Assembly: GCF_030705415.1 (NCBI RefSeq)
Contig: NZ_JAUZED010000018.1
Coordinates: 1 to 42,383 of the forward strand
Length of the DNA stretch: 42,383 nucleotides
Source: Curtobacterium sp. A7_M15
GTDB lineage: Bacteria; Actinomycetota; Actinomycetes; Actinomycetales; Microbacteriaceae
Direction of reading: 5' to 3'
Shown: piece by piece, positions 24,178-30,826 of the stretch
How the letters are laid out: every line of letters begins with the position of its first letter
How positions within the stretch are numbered: position 1 is the stretch's first letter
Program-made: the position numbers and the translations under genes
The notes under the pieces: model-generated
Databases searched by the model: none
What the model was told of the DNA's origin: nothing
Seen by the model: only the letters and a program-made list of their open reading frames with translations

Positions 24178-24226
24178 ATGTCATGTCTACGCGCTCGGCG
24201 CTCCGCGCGGTGGGGATCGCGACGCT

Positions 24227-24281
24227 TCGTGAGCAGGAATGGTCGAGTTCTGCTCCGGCACCCGACCGTTTCTGCTCACCG
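24227..24281. repeat. 55-bp palindromic element, copy R4 (most diverged)
   Basis: Left arm TCGTGAGCAGGAATGGTCG (24227-24245) and right arm CGACCGTTTCTGCTCACCG (24263-24281), 15 of 19 paired (more if G-U is allowed), again with a 17-nt loop. The left GGTCG is matched by CGACC on the right, a compensated change relative to the CGTCG/CGACG of R1 and R2. Confidence 0.8.
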
Positions 24282-24389
24282 AACCCGGCACGCAGGACAC
24301 GCCCGACCCCCGGGCGCCGGTGGAGCGGACCCGCGCGCCGTTCCGCGCCGCTCCAGCGGTCACCCAGGAACGCACGGTGCGCTCATCCC

Positions 24390-24815
24390 ATGAGTCTCGA
24401 CATCGTCTACACCGCCGCAGCCCACGCCACCGGAGGCGGCCGCGACGGGCACGTGCGCAGCGAGGACGACCGCCTCGACCTCGACACCCGTCCCCCGAAG
24501 GAGATGGGCGGCAGCGGCGACGGCACGAACCCCGAGCAGCTCTTCGCCGCCGGGTACGCCGCGTGCTTCCTCGGTGCGCTGCACGCCGCCGGCAGGGAGC
24601 TCGACGTCGACACCACCGGCGCCGAGGTCTCGGCCGAGGTCGGCATCGGCGGCACCGGCAACGGGGGCTTCGGCCTCGCGGTCGAGCTCGACGTGTACGC
24701 ACCGGCCGCCCGGCCCGAGCAGCGCCGGCGTCTCGCCGAACGAGCCCACGAGATCTGCCCCTACTCGAACGCCACCCGCGGCAACATCACGGTCGCGCTG
24801 TCGATCGTCGACTAA
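24390..24815 (+). CDS. ohr: Organic hydroperoxide reductase Ohr (OsmC family)
   Basis: A 141-aa thiol peroxidase that reduces organic hydroperoxides. The reactive cysteines are C59 (AGYAACFLGAL) and C123 (CPYSNATRGN), with the conserved Arg18 (GGGRDG) and Glu49 (NPEQLF) of the active site; the CPYSNATRGN context is diagnostic of Ohr rather than OsmC. Length is canonical (about 140 aa). ATG 24390 has CAGGAA about 20 nt upstream but no well-spaced Shine-Dalgarno. No OhrR/MarR gene adjoins it. The YchJ-like gene follows after 10 bp. It fits with the fur-catalase pair as peroxide defence. Confidence 0.93.
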   Translation: MSLDIVYTAAAHATGGGRDGHVRSEDDRLDLDTRPPKEMGGSGDGTNPEQLFAAGYAACFLGALHAAGRELDVDTTGAEVSAEVGIGGTGNGGFGLAVELDVYAPAARPEQRRRLAERAHEICPYSNATRGNITVALSIVD

Positions 24816-24818
24816 CGT
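24813..24818 (+). promoter_or_regulatory. -10 box overlapping the ohr stop, upstream of ychJ-like gene
   Basis: TAACGT includes the ohr TAA stop and lies 7 nt before GTG 24826, mirroring 7110-7115. This supports GTG 24826 and a leaderless internal transcript. Confidence 0.4.
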
Positions 24819-24825
24819 GCCGCCC

Positions 24826-25212
24826 GTGGTCACCGACGCATCGCGCTGCCCCTGCCTGAGCGGCAACCCCTACGGCGAGTGCTGCGGGCCGCTCCACGCG
24901 GGGGCTGCGGCCCCGACCGCCGAGCGACTCATGCGGTCGCGGTTCAGCGCCTTCGCGCTCGGCCTGCCCGAGTACCTGCTGCTGACGTGGCACCCGCGCA
25001 CGCGTCCAGCGACGCTCGAGCTCGACCCGGCGCAGCGTTGGACGCGGTTGGACGTCCTGTCGACGGCGTCCGGCGGCCCGTTCGACACCCGCGGCACCGT
25101 CGCCTTCCGCGCGTGGTGGCGCACGGACGACGAGCGGGGCACGCTCGAGGAGACGAGCGAGTTCGTCCGCGAGCGCGGCCGGTGGTACTACGTGGACGGC
25201 GTGGTCGCCTGA
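24826..25212 (+). CDS. YchJ/UPF0225-family SEC-C motif protein
   Basis: A 128-aa protein with an N-terminal SEC-C zinc motif (CPCLSGNPYGECCGPLH) followed by an NTF2-like fold domain (LMRSRFSAFALGLPEYLLLTWHP, then FRAWWRTDDERGTLEETSEF and RGRWYYVDG). The zinc ligands are the Cys-X-Cys and CC-x3-H set. Members are widespread but their role is unknown; SEC-C is otherwise found in SecA. GTG 24826 is preferred (GTG 24817 is also in frame) because of the TAACGT box. It directly follows ohr. Confidence 0.85.
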   Translation: MVTDASRCPCLSGNPYGECCGPLHAGAAAPTAERLMRSRFSAFALGLPEYLLLTWHPRTRPATLELDPAQRWTRLDVLSTASGGPFDTRGTVAFRAWWRTDDERGTLEETSEFVRERGRWYYVDGVVA

Positions 25213-25222
25213 CCAGTGCGCG

Positions 25223-26086
25223 TCACGCCGCGATGACGGCCGGCAGGCCCACGGAGGCGCGCATCGCCCTCCGCACGTCGGCCTCGTCCGGCAGGAGCTC
25301 GTCCTGGTCGCCGCTCAGGAAGAAGCGGATCTGCCCGAGCGCCTGCTCGGCGAGCATGTCCAGCCCGTTCAGCACGCGCCCGCCGGCCTGCTCCCACCGC
25401 GTGGCGACGGCGGTCGGCCACGGTTCGTACGCCACGTCGAAGAGGACGGCGTCCGGCCCCGACGGCACGAGGTCGAGCCCGTCCGCCGCACCACCGGGCA
25501 GCGTCGAGACGACGAACCCGTGGTGCGTCCCCGGCAGCTCGGTCAGGGGGAGCACCTCGAGCGAGACCCCGAGCCGGACGGCCAGTTCGACGAGGTGTCC
25601 GGCCTTCGAGGTGTCGCGGAGGAACACCCGCACGAGCGACGCCCCGAGCCGGACGGCCGCGGTGAGGGCGCTCGCCGCGGTCGCGCCGCCGCCGAGGACG
25701 GTGGCCTCTCCGGGCAGGTGTCCGAGCGCCTCGACCGGGCGCACGATCCCCTCGACGTCCGTGTTCGCGCCGAACCGGAGGACGGTGTCGCCGTCCGTCC
25801 GGAAAGCGACGGTGTTGGCGACCCCGAGCTCGTCGACGAGCGGTGTCGTCCGGTCGAGCATCGGCAGCACCTCGCGCTTGAGCGGCATCGTGAGGCTCAG
25901 GCCGCGCCAGTCCGGACCCAGCCCCGCGACGAACGCGTCCAGTCCGCCGGACGCCACCTCGTGCCTCCCGTACGTGAACGGCACCCCGAGCACGTCGTAG
26001 GCCGCTGCGTGCAGCGTGGGGGAGAGGGAGTGGGCGATGGGCGAGCCGAGCACCGCGAGGCGGGTCCGGGTGGGGTCCGAGTACAT
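25223..26086 (-). CDS. aroE: Shikimate 5-dehydrogenase
   Basis: A 287-aa NADP-dependent enzyme reducing 3-dehydroshikimate to shikimate. Conserved features are SPIAHSLSP (substrate Ser residues), SLTMPLK (catalytic Lys), ANTVAF, NTDVEG (catalytic Asp), the dinucleotide loop GGGATAASAL and the C-terminal MLAEQALGQIRFF (Gln). Length is canonical. ATG 26086 is chosen; TAGGCT lies 9 nt upstream on the minus strand. It is divergent from the siderophore-binding lipoprotein whose iron box lies 41 bp away. A chorismate mutase gene lies 2 kb further on. Confidence 0.95.
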   Translation of the reverse strand: MYSDPTRTRLAVLGSPIAHSLSPTLHAAAYDVLGVPFTYGRHEVASGGLDAFVAGLGPDWRGLSLTMPLKREVLPMLDRTTPLVDELGVANTVAFRTDGDTVLRFGANTDVEGIVRPVEALGHLPGEATVLGGGATAASALTAAVRLGASLVRVFLRDTSKAGHLVELAVRLGVSLEVLPLTELPGTHHGFVVSTLPGGAADGLDLVPSGPDAVLFDVAYEPWPTAVATRWEQAGGRVLNGLDMLAEQALGQIRFFLSGDQDELLPDEADVRRAMRASVGLPAVIAA

Positions 26087-26095
26087 GGTGCCGTC

Positions 26096-26101
26096 AGCCT
26101 A
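26096..26101 (-). promoter_or_regulatory. -10 box of aroE
   Basis: TAGGCT on the minus strand, 9 nt from the aroE ATG, giving a leader of about 2 nt. The divergent fecB-like promoter uses the same hexamer. Confidence 0.4.
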
Positions 26102-26126
26102 TCCAGGCGTGTCCTCCGGGAAGCGC

Positions 26127-26145
26127 TTAGGTTAGGCTTACCTTC
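26127..26145 (+). promoter_or_regulatory. DtxR/IdeR iron box overlapping the promoter of the siderophore-binding gene
   Basis: TTAGGTTAGGCTTACCTTC matches the DtxR/IdeR/DmdR consensus TTAGGTTAGSCTAACCTAA at 16 of 19 positions. It ends directly at GTG 26146 and covers a TAGGCT -10 box (26133-26138), so an iron-loaded IdeR-type repressor would block a leaderless promoter. The cognate IdeR is not in this window (the MntR present has an Mn-type site). Confidence 0.88.
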
Positions 26146-27153
26146 GTGATTCGAACTCCCTCCCGCTTCCGCCGGGCGCTCGCCGCTGCCGGCGCCGTCG
26201 TCGCAGCGTCCCTCGTCCTCGCCGGGTGCGCCTCCGGCTCCGGGTCGTCGTCCGACGACGCGTCGACCTCGTCCTCGGACGGCCAGTTCCCGGTGTCCAT
26301 CACCACCGCCCTCGGCACCACGAAGATCGACTCGCAGCCGAAGCGCGTCGTCGCCCTCGGGTGGGGCGACGCCGAGACCGCGCTCGAGCTCGGTGTCCAG
26401 CCCGTCGGCGCGAGCGACTGGCTCGCGTTCGGCGGCGACGGCGTCGGGCCGTGGCTCAAGGGTGCGTACACGAAGTCGCCGAAGATCATCCAGACGCTCG
26501 AGCCGAGCTACGAGGACATCCTCAAGCTCAAGCCCGACGTGATCCTCGACGTGAAGTCGTCGGGTGACAAGGACCGCTACGCGAAGCTCTCGGCGATCGC
26601 GCCGACCGTGGCGATCCCGAAGGGTGGCGAGAACTACCTCGCGTCGACCGAGCAGCAGACCACGATGATCGCGAAGGCGCTGGGCAAGGAGGCCGAGGGC
26701 AAGAAGCTCCTCTCCGGTCTCGACGACGCCTACGCCGCCGCACGCAAGGCGCACCCGGACTTCGAGGGCAAGACGGCGGTCGTCGGTGCGTACACGTCCG
26801 AGGGCTTCGGCGCCTACGCCTCGACGGACAGCCGCTCGACGTTCATGCGGAACCTCGGCTTCACGATCCCGAAGGCCATCGACGAGCAGGCCGGCAAGGC
26901 GTTCTCAGTGCACCTCTCGGACGAGAACCTCGACCTGCTGGACGCCGACCTCACGCTGATCCTGCCGATCTACGTCGACGCGTCCAAGGCCGAGTCCGAC
27001 CCGCTCTTCCAGAAGGTGCCGTCGGTCGAGGCCGGGCACGCCATCGTGTTCGACGACCCGGACGTGTCGTCGGCGTTCTCGATGGGCACGACCGCAGCGA
27101 TCGAGTGGGCGCTGCAGAAGTTGCCGGACGAGTTCCAGGCGAAGCTCGGCTGA
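26146..27153 (+). CDS. Iron-siderophore ABC transporter substrate-binding lipoprotein
   Basis: A 335-aa FecB/FepB-type solute-binding lipoprotein. The N-terminal signal ends with lipobox LVLAG-C, followed by a Ser/Asp-rich linker (SGSGSSSDDASTSSSDGQF). Two lobes follow: KRVVALGWGDAETALELGVQ and the YEDILKLKPDVILD segment are typical of the class III (helix-linked) binding fold. GTG 26146 is fixed by the iron box and TAGGCT ending just before it. No permease or ATPase gene follows; instead comes a tandem repeat and terminator, so it is an orphan binding protein presumably served by a transporter elsewhere. Expression is inferred to be iron-repressed. Confidence 0.92.
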   Translation: MIRTPSRFRRALAAAGAVVAASLVLAGCASGSGSSSDDASTSSSDGQFPVSITTALGTTKIDSQPKRVVALGWGDAETALELGVQPVGASDWLAFGGDGVGPWLKGAYTKSPKIIQTLEPSYEDILKLKPDVILDVKSSGDKDRYAKLSAIAPTVAIPKGGENYLASTEQQTTMIAKALGKEAEGKKLLSGLDDAYAAARKAHPDFEGKTAVVGAYTSEGFGAYASTDSRSTFMRNLGFTIPKAIDEQAGKAFSVHLSDENLDLLDADLTLILPIYVDASKAESDPLFQKVPSVEAGHAIVFDDPDVSSAFSMGTTAAIEWALQKLPDEFQAKLG

Positions 27154-27160
27154 CGCCGGG

Positions 27161-27300
27161 CACGACGGCCGTGACGGGAGGTAGGCCCCACCCGCCGGTA
27201 CCGGCGTGACGCGCCAGCGGCACGACGGCCGTGACGGGAGGTGGGCCCCACCCGCCGGTACCGGCGTGACGCGCCAGCGGCACGACGGCCGTGACGGGAG
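27161..27300 (+). repeat. 60-bp tandem repeat (2.3 copies) after the binding-protein gene
   Basis: A 60-bp unit occurs at 27181-27240 and 27241-27300 with a single base difference (27183 A, 27243 G). A 20-bp partial copy (27161-27180) matches the unit's last third. Each unit includes the palindrome GCCGGTACCGGC, ACGGCCGT and ends GTGACGGGAG, the head of the dispersed motif. Confidence 0.85.
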
Positions 27301-27332
27301 GGACGGTGCCAGCTGGCACCGTCCCTCCCGTC
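27293..27332. terminator. Perfect 40-bp palindrome, bidirectional terminator
   Basis: Two 20-bp arms, GACGGGAGGGACGGTGCCAG (27293-27312) and its exact complement (27313-27332), sit between convergent genes. The arms begin like the dispersed GACGGGAGG motif, so it is the full two-armed form of that element. Confidence 0.85.
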
Positions 27333-27383
27333 GTCCGTGTGGTGGCGTCGCAGGCCGGCGTCCGGCCCGTCGCGACGCTGCGG

Positions 27384-27797
27384 TCAGGCGTCGAACGTCG
27401 AACCGAGGAACGCGAAGAGCAGGGCGATCAGCGGGAACGACCCCTGCACGAACGCGGAGTTCAGGTAGCGACGACCCGTCCCGAGCAGGACCACCGCGGC
27501 ACCGAGCATCGACGCCGTCGAGAACACCACCAGCGTCCAGCCGGTGGTCGCGTTGCCCGTCACGACGAGCACCACGCCGAGGATCGCCCCGATCGCGAGG
27601 AACAGGTTGTAGAAGCCCTGGTTGAACGCCATCGAGCGGGTCGCCTGGACCTCGGTCTCGGACGACAGGCCGAAGATCTTCCGCACGCGAGGACTCGTCC
27701 ACGCGATCGACTCGAGGAAGAAGATGTACACGTGCACGAGGCCCGCGAGGACCGCGAACACGCACGAGATCACGAGCAGGACCGACATGGTCTCCAT
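27384..27797 (-). CDS. DUF1304-family membrane protein
   Basis: A 137-aa protein with four TM segments (about residues 5-28, 57-77, 82-102, 112-134). The N-terminal HVYIFFLESIAW motif and the central SMAFNQGFYNLFLAIGA stretch are diagnostic of DUF1304. Its function is unknown; members are small inner-membrane proteins. ATG 27797 (METMSVLL) was taken; ATG 27788 is also possible, with GGAG 3 nt upstream. It is convergent with the binding-protein gene and divergent from chorismate mutase. Confidence 0.85.
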   Translation of the reverse strand: METMSVLLVISCVFAVLAGLVHVYIFFLESIAWTSPRVRKIFGLSSETEVQATRSMAFNQGFYNLFLAIGAILGVVLVVTGNATTGWTLVVFSTASMLGAAVVLLGTGRRYLNSAFVQGSFPLIALLFAFLGSTFDA

Positions 27798-27888
27798 TCT
27801 CGCAGTTCCGAAGGCGTGCTCAGGTCCCGCCCAGGTTCCGGCCGCCCGGACGGGACGTAACCGACAGTTGCCGCCCGGTCGCGGCCGT

Positions 27889-27894
27889 TAGGCT
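27889..27894 (+). promoter_or_regulatory. -10 box of leaderless chorismate mutase gene
   Basis: TAGGCT, 6 nt before ATG 27901, with no ribosome site; TTGCCG at 27868-27873 could be the -35. Confidence 0.5.
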
Positions 27895-27900
27895 CGGGGC

Positions 27901-28224
27901 ATGAGCGACGACGACACCACGCCCGAGTACGACCCGGCGGCCGTCGCCGAGCTGGCCAGCATCCGCCAGAGCATCGACAACATCGACGCGGCGGTCATCC
28001 ACATGCTCGCCGAGCGCTTCAAGTACACCCAGCGGGTCGGTTACCTCAAGGCTGCGGCGGGGATGCCGGCCGCTGACCCGGGGCGTGAGCAGATCCAGGT
28101 CGCACGACTCCGCTCCCTCGCCGCCGAGTCGCACCTCGACCCCGCCTTCGCGGAGAAGTTCCTGAACTTCATCGTGGCCGAGGTCATCCACCACCACGAG
28201 CAGATCGCCGGCGGCGACGAGTGA
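27901..28224 (+). CDS. Chorismate mutase, AroQ class
   Basis: A 107-aa all-helical AroQ-type enzyme converting chorismate to prephenate for Phe/Tyr synthesis. The three-helix plan is visible: helix 1 ELASIRQSIDNIDAAVIHMLAERFK with the active-site Arg, a loop with RVGYLKA (Lys), and helix 3 RLRSLAAESHLDPAFAEKFL then FIVAEVIHHHEQIA. No signal peptide, so it is cytoplasmic rather than the secreted type. ATG 27901 is supported by TAGGCT 6 nt upstream. The stop overlaps the next gene by four bases (GTGA). Confidence 0.9.
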   Translation: MSDDDTTPEYDPAAVAELASIRQSIDNIDAAVIHMLAERFKYTQRVGYLKAAAGMPAADPGREQIQVARLRSLAAESHLDPAFAEKFLNFIVAEVIHHHEQIAGGDE

Positions 28225-29312
28225 ACGACGCGCTCCCCACACTGCTCGTCGGCTCGTACACGGCCACCGGCGGCGGGAACGCGACGGGCATCTCGATCGT
28301 GCCCGGCGGACCGGTCGCAGGTGCGGGTGGCAGCACGACGACCGCTCGCACCATCGCCGTCATCGACGACCCGTCCTTCCTCGCCGTCTCCGGTGACCGG
28401 GTCTACGCGGTGTCCGAGACGGCCGACGGTGGTGTCTCCGCCTTCCGTCTCGACGGCTCCTCGCTCGAGCACCTCTGGGACGCCCCGGCCGGTGGCGACG
28501 CCCCGTGCCACGTGCGGGTCGACCCGTCCGGTGCGCTCGTCGTCACGAACTACGTCTCCGGGACCGTCACCGCGGTCTCGCTCGCCGCGGCGGAGTCGCA
28601 TGCCGCGTCGGTGCTCGGCAGCGACGGGCTCGTCGGTGCGCACGGCAGCGACGACCGCGTGACGGTGCCCGCGTCGGCGCTCGTCACGGAGGTCCTGCCC
28701 GACGTCACCGGCCCGGTCGAGGACCGGCAGGAGGGCCCGCACGCCCACCAGTCGATCGCGACGCCGGAGGGCACCGTGCTGGTGGCGGACCTCGGCGGTG
28801 ACGCCCTGCACGAGTTCCGGGTCACCGCTTCGCCGAGCATCGAGGAGCTCCGCGTGCACCACATCGCCCCCGGCGTCGGGCCGCGGCACCTCGCGTGGTA
28901 CGACGGCGACCTCTTCGTCGCGGGCGAGCTCGACGGCCAGGTCCACCGCCTCCGCCGCGACGAGTCGGGGTCGTTCGTCCCGGTGGCCTCGGCCGCGACC
29001 TTCACGGGCGAGGTCGGCGAGTCGCTCCTGAGCCACATCGAGGTCGACGACACCGGCCGCGTGTACGTCGCGGTGCGTGGGCGCGACCTCGTGGTGGTGC
29101 TCGACGCATCGGACGGCGGGCTGTCGCTGGTCGGGTCGGCGTCGTCGGGCGGCGTGTGGCCTCGACACTTCGCCCGGGTGCCGGGGTACCTGCTCGTGGC
29201 GAACCAGATGTCCGACGCGGTCGCGGTCCTGCCGATCGGCGAGGACGGCGTCCCGGGCGAGGCCGTCGCGCAGATCACGGTCGGTACGCCGGCCTGCGTC
29301 GTCCCGGTCTGA
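28221..29312 (+). CDS. Lactonase-family seven-bladed beta-propeller, 6-phosphogluconolactonase-like
   Basis: A 363-aa protein of the YbhE/Pgl propeller family, which hydrolyses 6-phosphogluconolactone in the pentose-phosphate pathway or related sugar lactones. Typical motifs are LLVGSYTA at the N-terminus, DDPSFLAVSGDRVYAVSE, GGDAPCHVRVDPSG, EGPHAHQSI, GVGPRHLAW and GVWPRHFARVPGYLLVANQMSD. No signal peptide. Start GTG 28221 overlaps the chorismate mutase stop by four bases, so the pair is translationally coupled although the pathways differ (a link through erythrose-4-phosphate supply is only speculation). Confidence 0.85.
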   Translation: MNDALPTLLVGSYTATGGGNATGISIVPGGPVAGAGGSTTTARTIAVIDDPSFLAVSGDRVYAVSETADGGVSAFRLDGSSLEHLWDAPAGGDAPCHVRVDPSGALVVTNYVSGTVTAVSLAAAESHAASVLGSDGLVGAHGSDDRVTVPASALVTEVLPDVTGPVEDRQEGPHAHQSIATPEGTVLVADLGGDALHEFRVTASPSIEELRVHHIAPGVGPRHLAWYDGDLFVAGELDGQVHRLRRDESGSFVPVASAATFTGEVGESLLSHIEVDDTGRVYVAVRGRDLVVVLDASDGGLSLVGSASSGGVWPRHFARVPGYLLVANQMSDAVAVLPIGEDGVPGEAVAQITVGTPACVVPV

Positions 29313-29359
29313 GCACGGGTCGCCCCGGCTCCGTGCGTTGCGGCACATCCGGCTGGTGC

Positions 29360-29370
29360 GGGAGGCGCGG
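29360..29370 (+). repeat. Partial GACGGGAGGCGCGG motif after the lactonase gene
   Basis: GGGAGGCGCGG, followed by a small hairpin (GCGGTG 29367-29372 with CACCGC 29378-29383), in the 90-bp gap before the GNAT gene. It may serve as a weak terminator. Confidence 0.5.
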
Positions 29371-29390
29371 TGCGTGTCACCGCCACCGGC

Positions 29391-29396
29391 CAGACT
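29391..29396 (+). promoter_or_regulatory. -10 box of leaderless GNAT gene
   Basis: CAGACT, 6 nt before ATG 29403, no ribosome site; supports that start over GTG 29370. Confidence 0.35.
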
Positions 29397-29402
29397 GAGC
29401 AG

Positions 29403-29816
29403 ATGGACGCGTCCTACACCCTCGTCTCCGGCCCGCCTCCCCTCGACGACTACCTCCGGCTGCGCCGGGACTCCGGCCTGACGCCGAAGAACGCCGAGCA
29501 GGGAGCAGGAGCGATCGCCGGCAGCTGGTCCGCTTGTCACGTCCTGGGCCCCGACGGGCGTCCCGTCGCGATGGGGCGGACGATCGGCGACGGCGGGTGG
29601 TACTTCCACATCGCCGACATCGCGACCGACCCGGCGCACCAGCGCCGAGGCATCGGACGTGCGGTGGTCGCCTGGCTCGTCGCGGACATCCGCTCCCGGG
29701 CGCCCCGGGGCGCGTACGTCACCCTCGTCGGCGACCCGCCCGGACAGCGGCTCTACCGGTCGCTCGGCTTCGACGACGTCGCACCGAGCCTCGGGATGGC
29801 GTTGCTGACGTCCTGA
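29403..29816 (+). CDS. GNAT-family N-acetyltransferase
   Basis: A 137-aa acetyl-CoA-dependent acetyltransferase. The acetyl-CoA motif A is HIADIATDPAHQRRGIGRAVVAWL (Q-x-x-R/G-x-G/A) and the C-terminal motif B is PGQRLYRSLGFDDVA. The N-terminal TLVSGPPPLDDYLRLRRDSGL with TPKNAEQ resembles the group related to glucosamine or arylalkylamine acetyltransferases, but the acceptor is unknown. Start ATG 29403 is preferred over GTG 29370 because of the CAGACT box 6 nt upstream. It is convergent with the 2-hydroxyacid dehydrogenase. Confidence 0.85.
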   Translation: MDASYTLVSGPPPLDDYLRLRRDSGLTPKNAEQGAGAIAGSWSACHVLGPDGRPVAMGRTIGDGGWYFHIADIATDPAHQRRGIGRAVVAWLVADIRSRAPRGAYVTLVGDPPGQRLYRSLGFDDVAPSLGMALLTS

Positions 29817-29837
29817 TCGGCCGGGTCCGGGCCGGCG

Positions 29838-29861
29838 CCCGACCTGCTCCTTCGGGTCGGG
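29838..29861. terminator. Hairpin between convergent GNAT and dehydrogenase genes
   Basis: CCCGACC (29838-29844) pairs with GGTCGGG (29855-29861) around a 10-nt loop in the 49-bp convergent gap. It is a modest candidate for bidirectional termination. Confidence 0.45.
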
Positions 29862-29865
29862 TCGG

Positions 29866-30786
29866 TCAGGGCTCGATGACGTTGTCGAACGGTCGGCCCT
29901 CGGCCAGCGCGGTGACCTGACGCCGCATCAGCTCGATCGACCGCGGCACGCTGAGGTCCGTGTTCCCGCCGACGTGCGGCGTGAGCACCGTGTTCGGTGT
30001 CGTCCAGAGCGGGTGCCCGTCGGTCAGGGGTTCGGGGTCGGTGACGTCGAGCGCCGCCGACAGCCGGCCGGACTGCAGCTCGGCCACGAGGGCGTCGGTG
30101 TCGACGACCTTGCCACGGGCGACGTTCACCACGAGCGCACCGTCGGGCAGCGTCGCCAGCAGGTCCGCGTCCACCAACCCCTCGGTCTCGTCGGTCAGCG
30201 GCGTGATCAGGACGAGCACGTCGGTCGTCGCGGCCAGGTCCGGCAGTTCGTCGAACCCGTGGACCTGCCGACCGTCCTGCTCGCGCGCGGTCCGCGCCAC
30301 CACGGCGACCTGGGTGCGGAACGCCTCGAAGCGCGACGCGATGGCGGACCCGATCGCGCCGTAGCCGACCACCGTGACCCGCCGGTCCGCGAGGGACCGC
30401 GTCGTCCGAGCGTCCCAGACACCCCGCGCACGGTCGGCCTGGAACGCGCCGAGCTCGCGCAGGCTCGTCAGGGCGAGACCGACCGCGAGTTCGGCGGTCT
30501 CGTCGTCGTGGATGCCACGGCCGTTCGCGAGCAGTGCGTGCCCGGGGACGTGCGGGAGGGCGTGCTCGTAGCCGGCACTCGGCAGCTGCAGCAGCTCGAG
30601 GTTCGGCAGGTCGTGCACGAACTGCCACCGGTGCCGTCCGCCGAAGTAGAACGGCAGGAACGCGATGGCGACGTCGTCCGGCCGTTCGAACGGCTGCTCG
30701 ACGTCCCACACGGCGAGCTCGATGCCCTCCGGCACGGGACCGAAGCGATCGACGAGCTCCTGGAAGGGCAGGGTGACGACGGGCAT
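29866..30786 (-). CDS. D-isomer-specific 2-hydroxyacid dehydrogenase
   Basis: A 306-aa NAD(P)-dependent oxidoreductase interconverting 2-keto acids and D-2-hydroxyacids. The Rossmann loop VVGYGAIGSAIA, the catalytic Arg in VNVARGKVVDTDAL, the Glu in DVTDPEPL and the His in TPHVGG are all present in the usual order. Compared with SerA it lacks an ACT domain, so a glyoxylate/hydroxypyruvate reductase-like or lactate-type role is more likely than serine synthesis. ATG 30786 (MPVVTLPFQ) was taken. It lies 40 bp downstream of purL on the same strand, so some co-transcription with purSQL is possible. Confidence 0.88.
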   Translation of the reverse strand: MPVVTLPFQELVDRFGPVPEGIELAVWDVEQPFERPDDVAIAFLPFYFGGRHRWQFVHDLPNLELLQLPSAGYEHALPHVPGHALLANGRGIHDDETAELAVGLALTSLRELGAFQADRARGVWDARTTRSLADRRVTVVGYGAIGSAIASRFEAFRTQVAVVARTAREQDGRQVHGFDELPDLAATTDVLVLITPLTDETEGLVDADLLATLPDGALVVNVARGKVVDTDALVAELQSGRLSAALDVTDPEPLTDGHPLWTTPNTVLTPHVGGNTDLSVPRSIELMRRQVTALAEGRPFDNVIEP

Positions 30787-30826
30787 CAGGCGGTGCCCGT
30801 CGTCACGACGCTCTGGTCCGACCCGT

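Noticed and set aside
24179-24389. Small frames in the ohr/membrane-protein spacer
   Set aside because: They run through palindrome R4, lack coding bias and ribosome sites.
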